DNA from: Branchiostoma floridae
Lineage: Eukaryota > Chordata > Leptocardii > Amphioxiformes > Branchiostomatidae
Assembly: GCF_000003815.2 (NCBI RefSeq)
Contig: NC_049982.1
Location: 29,303,641-29,367,640 of the forward strand
Length of the DNA: 64,000 bases
Direction of reading: 5' to 3'
The notes beneath the pieces were generated by a model, which did not search any database, was not told the origin of the DNA, and worked only from the letters and a program-made list of their open reading frames with translations. Shown here one piece after another: positions 37,328 through 48,300 of the stretch (position 1 is the stretch's first letter; every line of letters starts with the position of its first letter). A program made the translations under genes and the position numbers.

Positions 37328-37333
37328 TTTATT
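37328..37333 (-). terminator. Candidate poly(A) signal of the minus-strand gene
   Basis: TTTATT on + reads AATAAA on the minus strand, 1.6 kb past the stop codon at 38911. Other weaker candidates exist in this AT-rich stretch. Confidence 0.35.
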
Positions 37334-38628
37334 AAGAACATAGCAGAGGGTGACGAAATCATCAATTGTTCCCTAGGGAGCAGTCAAAATATACAAAATT
37401 ATATATAATGTATAATTATACAAATTTGTTTTGAAATTAGCATTATTTAAGTTCCCTCCACTATCTAGATTAAAGAATCCTGAACTGAAATCTAGCTGCT
37501 AATGTATGGCCACAAATGAAATACTATATACTTTTTTTTCCCAAAGAAATTTTAGATTCCATAATCTCTATTCTTTGTTACAGGAATTGAAACATCATCG
37601 CCATTCAAAACTACACGTCTTTATAAAATAAAGATCATAACATTTACTGCTAAGTTATGTATACTGCCAAATGTCATTAACAGGTTTAAAATTATATATT
37701 ATAATAATCTATAATAATCTTGAATTATACATTTTCAGAAACAAAACTAAACATAAAACATGTTTAAATTAATCTTAGATCTCACAAAATACATTGCACA
37801 GATAGTCCTTTTGATAAATGCTAAAAATACTGGCCACTATGTGTCATGATAATAAAATAATGCTACGATCATTGTCTATCAAAACCTTAGTATAACAGCT
37901 TAAACTATGCCTAGCAAAAGAACTAAAGTTCAAAACAATTTGCTGTATGAAGCATAATGACACCAAGGCAATGCTATACTAAAATTTTGAAGTTTGCATT
38001 TTGTTTTCTTGCTACAGATACACTGGCATTGCTGTAGACACAATTGTTGAAAGCATTCGCTTTATCTTATATCTATAATTATGGTAACATAAAATCATTT
38101 TCTCCACAAAAATCGGAATAAAATACTTTGGTTGAATGATTAAGTACGATTTTAAAAATCTAACATCTTTCTGGCTCACAATCTTTCTATTAGAAGATTG
38201 TCATTTTCACTTTACTGCAACAAATAATGCAGTCCTCTGACTTACATTGTTTGCATGGCTCAGCCATGAATTTTATCTAATAGATACATATAAATCTGCA
38301 ATAAAAACACCTACAATTAATACTGTGCGACAGTCGTACTATATTCTCAGGACACTCCTCTGTACTTTTAGAACACAGGAGTCATCATAGCTATGGTGAA
38401 TCATTACGTACAAGTTTCCCTACATTCACACATAACCAAGTACGTTTCCCAATGCATTACGTGTTGAGTTCAAGTAATTAACGTCAATAAACACTATACA
38501 AACTTATATGGACTTCGAACATCCCAAGAGATGCCTGCACTACTAAAAATGTCCTATTCTACAACTTTAATTTCTCTCCTCCAATTCTCAATAATTTTAA
38601 AAGCAGCAATACTCATTATCATTTGTAT
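37334..38628 (-). other. Probable 3' UTR of the minus-strand gene
   Basis: Strongly AT-rich, with no ORF or recognisable repeat. Assigned as 3' UTR only by position. Confidence 0.4.
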
Positions 38629-38925
38629 GTCCCTGTAGCTCAACTGGTAGCAGCCTCACAGTTGAGCTCCTATAGTTCCAATTACTTAGTAACTGGGACA
38701 GCCAGGTTCAATCCTGGGTTGGGCATTTTGGTTAGGGCTGCACCCATCTTTCGGAAGGAACATTGAAATTATGGCTCCATGTTCGAGGATGTGCCTCAAG
38801 CATGTGGAAGGACTTGCAACCCCTCCCTGCAAAAATATACCTTGCTACAGAAACAGCAAGAAAACCTACTGCCCTATGTGTCACTTTAGGCACAATACCA
38901 GCAGTACCCATTACTGCCAAATTAA
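38629..38925 (+). mobile_element. tRNA-derived SINE
   Basis: A tRNA-like head has an A-box-like TAGCTCAACTGGTAG (38636-38650) and a B-box-like GGTTCAATCC (38705-38714), the internal RNA polymerase III promoter. The body TTGGTTAGGGCTGCACCC...CTTTCGGAAGGAA recurs near 51150-51370, which supports a dispersed family. It lies in opposite orientation to the minus-strand gene and overlaps or abuts its stop codon. Confidence 0.75.
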
Positions 38926-39341
38926 ATCTAGGCAGCCAACTGTGTGATGCTCCATCCCCTTAGCTAAATCTCTCAGAAACCTCTTCGCCAAGTCATCCCT
39001 CTGTTTCCTCGTTTGCAGAATGTTCAACAGGAAATCGGGCTGAACTTTCCGAGCTTTGAGATCCGTTTGGCTGGCGAACGAGCTGTTTGTGGTCGCGGTC
39101 TGGTCTTCCGTGTTCCTCTTGATTCGCCACACCTCGATGTCGGTAAAACGGTACAGGTGGGAGTCGGTGTTGGCGAAGACGTCCGGGTCGTCGGGGATTT
39201 GCGGGGGCGTGCCGCGTGGGTCGCTACCAAGCCGCTCCGGGAAGTGGTAGCTGGAGTCCGGGTCGGATTCCGAGACGGAGCGAAGTCGACTCTCGTTGTT
39301 CGACAGGGTACGCACCCGCTTGTCTTCTGGCTGGCTCGACT
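38911..39341 (-). CDS. Minus-strand gene, last exon
   Basis: 431 bp, 142 aa plus TAA: RVRTLSNNESRLRSVSESDP, then a better-ordered part (SHLYRFTDIEVWRIKRN, VQPDFLLNILQTRKQRDDLA). The last ten or so residues may come from sequence at the edge of the SINE at 38629-38925. Acceptor CTCCTTCAG. Confidence 0.85.
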
Positions 39342-42300
39342 CTGAAGGAGAGATAAAAAGATTAGGGTTGCAATAAAGTTTCCCATCTATGCAAATTATG
39401 AGTGTAATATATACATGTATACTGCAACAATGTCAGACTTACATCAGATGAATTTGAAATAGAGCGAACTGTATTACAAATGAACCCTTGAAAATCAGTT
39501 CGTAAAAAAACAACAAAAAACAGTTGAAAGCATGATGCAAACGATCAAAGACAACTGAATGTGACGTCTTCGTAACATGGGGCATCAATGATGAACAGTC
39601 TTAAGGCCACGTTGATTTGATTATATGGATGACATCCGCGCTCGCACCAATTTTCGGCCATTTCCACAGAAAAAAAAAGTTTTTGACCACACAATAAATT
39701 GTGCAAGGCAGCTGTACAATGAGCACAAATATTCCGTGGACTGAAAAAAAAGTATCAGAAAACAGATAACTAATGCCATATATAGAATGCCAAAATGAAT
39801 CTAAAGTCAAAGAATAAGATGTGAAAGGACGGAAAGAAAAAAAAATCTATCGTTGGTTGGGGGAGGTACCAGTACAGAAAATTCAGGTCCAGAGGATCAT
39901 GGTATACCATACTATGTGTGTTTAGTCCTATGTTCAACCTTCCTGGCCACTTTGATTTCATACTGAAGGCAACTTTTTTTTTTTGGCCAAACTTTTTTTT
40001 TATTCGCTCATCCATATCGTCATCCATATAATCAAATCAACATGGCCTAACTACAAAAGTAAGCTTTATAACAGTTTAAAAAATACACAAAGTTTAACAA
40101 ACAAATAGTAAATATAGCTGTCATACCTGACAAGTGTCCTTCATCCACCTCGGACAAGTTTGGCTGCCCAGTACCGGTGGTGTTCGCAGTGGTACCGGTG
40201 GTGAGAGATGCTAGTACCGAGGTGGGTCGACTCACCACCACCAACTCTGGCAGGGGACCCGCCAGGCTGGAGGTTTCACTCAGGACGTTACTCCCTATGG
40301 GAAGGACAGAAGAAATGTTCCAACAAATGTTTGGGACTGTATCTTTTAGCAGCGGGACCTTAAGTTGCAATGCCTTATAGAATCAGTCAGTATTGAACTC
40401 AGGGCTCTAGCCAGCGTTGACGGAAATTTGCTGCGTCTGACGGAAAAATTTTAAAACCAATTCGTCAACCTTGACGGGCAAAAACCTTGATGGAAGCTAC
40501 AGACGGCTTGGGGACGCCGTCCATGGCTGTAAAAGCCACACACTGTTTGTTTTGCTATTGTTATGCTTCTTGACAATGTGTGTCGGCGCTCTTTTGCATA
40601 CGATAATCTCATTAAAATCCGTTTTTCAAGGTATCAATGGCAACATCTACTACTTTGTAGTGTCATAGGAAAAATGAACTTTTGTGGTTTTCACGACAAT
40701 TGGAATTGGCTAACGGAAAAAAAATTTCAAGCTGGCTAGAGCCCTGATTGAACTGAAGAAGTATTGAGCTGAAGAAGGTCATGGCTGGGTGCCAAATTGT
40801 GAATAAAACAACTTTGCAGCCTTAATTCTGTGTTCAGATATGTGGTTTATCTCACCTGCTCTGCTGTTGTCCTCCAGTACAGACCTGATGACACCACTGT
40901 CCAGGAATGCCTGACACAGCTGGATCGCTTTCTGTTCCAGGTCTTCACTGTCATCTTCATCATCATCATCATCATCTGCAGAAAAGTACAACATGTAGTC
41001 TATTGAGATGACAACAATTGGCGATTACACTTAGTCTAGTAACATCGTCCATTTCACTTACTCATTCATTCATTCATTCATTCATTCTTCTTCTTTTCTT
41101 CTTCTTTTCTACTGCTCAGCCCCCTTGATGGGGATTAATAGCAGTGTGCATGTTTTGTTAGTTACATGTGATAGTGCCTTAATTCATTCATTCATTCATT
41201 CATTCATTCATTCATTCATTCATTCATTCATTCATTCATTCATTCATTCATTCAACCATTTCACATTCCTTATTCATCCATTTATCCTTTCATTCTGTCC
41301 TTTAGTCAACCATCCATTCATTTGTTCTCTCGTGTTCTGGATATGATGTAGTTATGAATTTTGAGTGGTAGAAATTTAGTTCATTTGTTTGTCCATCTTT
41401 TGATTCATTCATGGATCATTCTAACGACAATACTTCTGGCCCATTACTGACTTGCCACATGTGAACCTTGGTGGGATTGTGTGGCATAACTGCAGAGTGT
41501 TTGACCCAGAACCCAGATAGAGAACTATGAGGAAAAGATACTGACAGTGACTGACGACATCTATCTATGTACCTGGACCCTCCTCATCATAAGTACCATC
41601 CATCTCCTCCTCCTCCTCCTCCAGTGTGCTCCTGGTGTACCAGAAAAAGGAAAAGATACGACATGTCTCATACCTGCATCCTCCTCATCATAAGTACCAT
41701 CCATCTCCTCCTCCTGCAGTGTGCTCCTGTTGTACCAGAAAAAGGAAAAGATACGACATGTCTCATACCTGCATCCTCCTCATCATAAGTACCATCCATC
41801 TCCTCCTCCTCCTCCTGCAGTGTGCTCCTGTTGTACCAGAAAAAGGAAAAGACACAACATGTCTCATACCTGGATCCTCCTCATCATAAGTACCATCCAT
41901 CTCCTCCTCCTCCTCCTGCAGTGTGATCCTGTTGTACCAGGAAAAGGAAAAGACACAACATGTCTCATACCTGGATCCTTCTCATCATAAGTACCATCCA
42001 TCTCCTCCTCCTCCTCCTGCAGTGTGCTCCTGTTGTACCAGAAAAAGGAAAAGATACGACATGTCTCATACCTGGATCCTCCTCATCACTAAGTACCATC
42101 CATCTCCTCCTCCTCCTCCTGCAGTGTGCTCCTGTTGTACCAGAAAAAGGAAAAGACACAACATGTCTCATACCTGGATCCTTCTCATCATAAGTACCAT
42201 CCATCTCCTCCTCCTCCTCCTGCAGTGTGCTCCTGTTGTACCAGAAAAAGGAAAAGATACGACATGTCTCATACCTGGATCCTCCTCATCATAAGTACCA

Positions 42301-45300
42301 TCCATCTCCTCCTCCTGCTGTGTGCTCCTGTTGTACCAGAAAAAGGAAAAGGCACAACATGTCTCATACCTGCATCCTCCTCATCATAAGTACCATCCAT
42401 CTCCTCCTCCTCCTCCTGCAGTGCACTCCTGTTGTACCAGGAGGCGGGGCGGTGCTCCTGACCCAGCATGTGGGCGTGGCTCACCACCCAGTCCACCATC
42501 TGTCTGCCGGAGAAACACTTGCGGACCGAGTGCATCTCGTGTCTCATCCAGGACATCACCTCCAGGCTGGGCAGGCGGACGTTCTGCGCGCTCAGTCTAC
42601 GGGAAGGCACGAAATCCTGAAACACAACGAGTCACACTATGTGTCAATTCCCAGTGCTTGTAGATATTAAAACTTTTGAAGAGATAGATTTGAAAGTCTT
42701 TTGATCTGCTATAAGTATAAGTGAATATTGCAACACAGTGATTTTGGGTCTCCTAGCAGTATTTTCAGCGATTGAAGCATTGCAGAAAGACACCCCCTAG
42801 CTCCTGAAAGTAGTGTGGACAGCCATCAGCCATCTCTGCAAAAAGATGTGAACTTTATGAGGGCCCCAATGCCCTTTTGCGTAGAGCGTAATTGGCCGTT
42901 TTAATTTTACGTAGAGCGTAGACGGATCGCTTAATTCAACGTAGAGCGTAATCGGTGCATTTTGCGTAGAGCGTAATTGACTCTTTTCATTCTACGTAAT
43001 ACGTTGTAGCTCCCCGGAATTTACCGTAAAACGTAATGGATGAATTGTGCATATAGCGTAATCAAACCTGCCCTAACCATTGCCCTAAGTCCCGTCAAAA
43101 TGCAGGAAATTGCGTTTCAGAGGGTCAAGACGGGTTGCGTCAAAGGCAATCTGCTGCAAAATTCTGTCAGGAAAAGATCGTCCCCCCAAACAATATTTCC
43201 TGCCGCCTCTGGAGGAGATGCCCCTACTGTGCTTGGTGATAACAAATTCCACTCCGCGATAGTTCTGGGAAAGTACGAATTTTTGAACTCATCAATTCTA
43301 GGTTGGTAACTCTGGTACTTGAAGGCATGACTGTTTCTTGTTCTTTTTTGAGCTGGTATTAGATACTCATCAGTCGGTACGTCCACCAGTTTATTGGTCA
43401 TTTTGTACATCATGAAAAGTCTGGACATTTTCCTTCTGTCTTCAAGTGACATCCATTGCAGTTCTGTTTTCATTTCTAGTCTGCAAGAAAAAGTTGCCCC
43501 TCAAATGCAGGAAATAGCGTTTCAGAGGGTCAAGATTTCAAAATTTTCCCGGGGAGCATGCCCCCGGATCCCCCTAAGATAGTCGTGCATTCGGCGCTCA
43601 AGATGATAAAAATTCGGTCGGCAATATTGAGCCCCGCATTAGAAATTTGCTGCCGCCGCCTCTGCCGCCGGTTTAATACCATGAATACTTTTAACTCAAC
43701 TTTTGTACCATCTTTGACACAAACGCTCAGTCGCTCGGTGATGAGTTCTGCATAACGTGTGGGGAAGCTTTTGAATTTAGCGTAGGGCGTAGAGAGGCTT
43801 CATGAATTCAGCGTAATACGTAGCCGGTCATCAGAATTTAGCGTAGAGCGTTGTCGGGACCCCCCCATTGGGGCCCTCCTTTATGTCCATGGACAGACAT
43901 CAGCTATCTCTTATAAAAGACCCATCAAAGGGAAGAAAAGAGCAAAAATGGAAGGGAATGATAAGTAACATTTTATATTTTGTTTTTCACTAAAACAGGT
44001 CCTGGAGATCTTTCTTTGTCTTTTACTATTCTATGTTCCAAAATTCCCAAGAATAAAATTTATACCACTCAGTCTGATATATACCTCGAATAGGATAGTA
44101 TCACTGTCACAGCATACACATGTATAACTGTTGAATGTATGCAATTTTCTATCAAGAAGAATATCTCTGACATAAAGTACACGATGAACAAAATGTAATT
44201 TCAACCGTATGACTATATACATGTACATGACATGACCATCCAGGACATCAGTTCCAAAAGACTTTGTTTCCCTTTAACCCAACAATGTATCCGATATCCC
44301 GCATTCTCCCTTCCCGCCAAACCACGAAACGTTTGCAAACTGGGCTTGGTTCCAAGAGACAGGATGTGGCTGTGGCCAACTATTCCCACTGTGAGGAAGT
44401 CTCACTTGTTGGGACATAAATCACACATTCTTCCCACTGGATATAACCTCTGTGCCATGTATCCAATTGGTGATTATTTTGAAATTCTTAAATTGAAATT
44501 CTGACACAAGCTATAAGTGACAGGACAGCATGGAACATCAAATACTGTAAAATTCACTTCAACTTTCTGGGGATTTGATTTCGCCATAGTGGGAAAATGG
44601 AGTGTTTGCGTTGGTTTTGAGTTTGTGGTTAATCACTGCAAACTTTAAAAATGCATGAAATATAAGTACCGTACTGTAGTCACATACTGTAATGGAAAAC
44701 TCTGCGGCTCCAAGATCATAAAAACATCGCAAAAGTTTCTGTATTTACAGTACTAGGTGCAAATCTTCAAATAAAAGTTAGATATAAATGGTGACACTAA
44801 GTTGCAACAGGTCATCCCTTCACTGCTGTACAAATAGTCCCTGCCAAGTGTGCTGTGAAGCTGTATTATGCTGAAGGGTTAGTTACATGACTTGTACGTC
44901 TGATTGGTTGTCCAATTACAACAGACCATAAAAGTCACGACTTTTAGTTTGATGATCATAATCATAATACAATGATTCACTTTTAAATACCTCCAAGAAT
45001 TCAAACTTTCTTGAATTTCTCTTTTAAGGAATTGAAAGTAAACATTCAAAAATCAAAAATAATTTGGGGGGGGGGGTAAACTTGTCTAAATTCTCAGCAA
45101 TAGGTTGGATCTCACAAGGGAGACTTCTTCTAATAGTTTTACTACTGTTTTGTTCTCAGTACTGGGTTCTCTCTAAATCTCTTGGACCATACCAAACTTA
45201 TCAGAAGGCCCACCACCCACAGGGCCCGCTACCTCTGTCAACACGTAGACACCACCTACAGCAGAGAGCTATGTACCGATCCTGTAACCCTGGTCTCCCT

Positions 45301-48300
45301 GGTGACAGGCATTTGGTAGGTGGTTCAAAGTCGGGTAAACTGTGATGGCGTGAAGGGCAAGTTTACCAGGCAGTACTGTAAATGCATTTAAGTTCGCGGG
45401 GATTTGGTTTCGCGGTAGCAGGAAAAAGGACTTTTCACGGCAGTTTTAAGTTCGCGGTAGCCCCATGCACTGTAGTCTCTAACAGACATGGAAAACTGTT
45501 CGCTGTGGATTAAAGTTTGCGGTAAAGTGGCCACCATGAAAAACGCAAAGTTTTACTTTTAAACCACCACAAAAGTTTCTGCATTTACAGCTTGCGAGTT
45601 CTGTAAATTCATTCATTTTCACACGGAATTAATTTTGAGGACAAAGTGAGAAGCAGGACAGTTATTAACGTTTTGTATAATTTTGAGTCTCAGTTGAAAA
45701 CATTTGGTTATCATGTCTGCTCAGTATACACAGATTTAATTACCAAACTACTCATCAAAAGGACAAAATTCATTGCATCAGCCTGCGCCAACAACTATAT
45801 TGTTTAAGAAAATCAGTTCAAGGAAAAATTCAAACAAAAGAACTCCATTCTATTGCAGTGGGGTGTGTTCTATTTAAACGATGGAAGCCTAACTGTGATA
45901 CAACTAGCTGAGGGGGCCTGCATGTGAGATACTGAAAATTATCACCTGGTCTGGAACACCTGTATCGGACGTTACGGTGGCCCAGGTATGACATATATAT
46001 ACGTAAGTCAAAACATAATGGAGACAAGAATGTGTGTGAAACTTCCCTACCTTTGCATAGCAAACAAGCACACAAAAAAACAAAGCTCGCTGCAGTACCG
46101 TAAGAAAACGCCAGGTAAACCGTCTTCGAACTTGACCTTCCTTTCCACAACCGCTACACACCTACCAAAAATCACAAAGTTCTATCCACAATTTCTCCAG
46201 TTATATGCTGTTGACCTACATATAGACCCATGACCCCATGGAATATCCGAAAACATACCCTTCTTGGTGAGGGCAAAAACTAAATGTCAAGTTTGAACAA
46301 AGGTGGATCCACTGACCCATACATGTCTACATACACACATCCACATTGTTACCTAGTGGAGAGGTCCCGGTGTTCCCACCAATACTGCAGACTGACAAGC
46401 CCCAGGGCCCTGGCTCTTGCAACGCGCCGTTTGGAACATGTCGTTTAGCACACACAGGGCAGAGTCGGATCACAGAGTGTTTGGTAAACCGGTATATACG
46501 ACTATTGGGGTGCCAACATGTACAACACACACACACATGTAGCCAACTCACTTTACACAGTGTAAGGACTTAAAAACTTCATGAGAAAACTAGGCCAAAG
46601 GGCTCAAGGTTGGTACAAAGCTTCTACCCGTGAATCCGGATCCTACCATGCCATACATCCCATTATGGTAAATTGGTAACAAAATGATTAAAAGAGCCTG
46701 ATGTATTTCATATGGTCCTGACACTCTCACGACTTGGTTGCACTCTTGAGTTACCTCCAGGACGGGGGAAGTTTAGTAGTAGAGGTCTTTAAGATAAGAA
46801 GCAATTTGAGCCCCCTGGAAGTATTTTCAGATACTGCAGCACCACAGGTTGACACCCCCTTCCCAAAAATAGTGTGGTATAGTCCACAAACAGCTGGTCT
46901 GCTTGGCAAAACACCCAGGTGGCTGAGCATGAACTCACTGTTATAATAGGGCTATGGCCAGGGTTGTAGCCAGCCTGAAATCATTTTCTGTCCCCTCGAT
47001 TTTGAATGGAAATTCTATCAAAGGCCCGACATTCCTAGGGGGTCTGGGGGCATACTCCCGAAAAAAATTAAAAAATCTAGACCTCTGAAATGGTGATTCC
47101 TGCATTTTGAGGTGAAAATTTTGCTGGTAGACTAAGCAGTCCAACGACTTTTTTAGTAAAAAATTCCATTCTTTTTTAATATTACCAACTTTTGTCTGTC
47201 CCCGAGGACGGAAGGGGCAAAAATTTCTTCCGTCCTCAGCTGCAAAATTCCATCAAAGGACAGAAGGACGTGTGCTGGCTACAACCCTGGCCATGGCTAT
47301 CAAATTAACGACATCACAAAAACTTACGAAGCATGAGATCTTTGATTTCTTGTCTATATATATATATATATACAGTACTGTTTCTTTAAAATGCCTCGCG
47401 ACTCCTTCGAAGCTGCCATTTGAGAGTTCATGACAGAACAGTCTCCAGAGCCAAACCCTTTGTTGCCAGCATTCACACACCACTAAACAGTACATCAACT
47501 GTACTAATCCCCCACTATAGTATACACTGACTACGATTGAATGTAAATACACAAGTGTCCGCTGTGAAAATTCCCTTTTCTCAGATCGAGTTCCAAGATC
47601 ATGACGGAGTCAAGTCTCATGGACCTACGAGCGAAACTTAAGGAAATGTCAAGAAAGAGAAAGGGTACTGGAAGATCACTTAAGTGACACTTTTAAAGGT
47701 CTTGAAAGGTCTTCTAAACATGATGGAAATACCAATGGCCAATTTACGTCATACTTTGATAACTTTCCAACAAAGCCTTAAAGGATAAGGGAGAAATTCT
47801 TTGTACACAACCAGTGGGTACTTACATAGCTTACGTTTCGATGTCTCTCAGACACCTTCGTCAGAGCTTCTAACTACCTACATCGGCTTCATATAGCGGT
47901 GAGAAGCAGAACTCCAGTTAGAAGCTCTGACGAAGGTGTCTGAGAGACATCGAAACGTAAGCTATGTAAGTACCCACTGGTTGTGTACAAAGAATTTCTC
48001 CCTTATCCTATATTCTACCAACCTGATGAAACTATTTTCGGAAAAAAGCCTTAAAGTTTATTTCTTAGAGATGTGAGTTAGAATGAAACAACTTTTCCCA
48101 CCACTCTCCGAGCCACGTGTGCTATCTACATAATGTGACGTCACAGAAGCGATGGACTAGTACTGTCCATTCCTTGACAAAGACTGGGGTTGATCAGTCA
48201 AAAATTTGGGCAATTTCTTGTGTTGGAATTTACAGCTCAGCTTTTTCCCGTACAATAGAACAGCTTTTACGTGTACCTGCCCCTAATATTTACATCAACA

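Noticed and set aside
41575-42369. Coding use of the decoy mini-exons as extra acidic repeats
   Set aside because: Units of 53 or 59 nt after a phase-1 donor put the copies in an Arg-rich frame and the next copy meets TGA, so stacking them does not lengthen the acidic segment.
41567-42389. Overlapping Pro/Ser-rich plus-strand ORFs (HHKYHPSPPPPP repeats)
   Set aside because: They are antisense to the boundary array of exon 17; the open frames come from (CTC)n and the ~100-bp period.
41575-42440. CRISPR-like array of direct repeats
   Set aside because: No unique spacers; the whole unit is repeated, in a eukaryotic intron.
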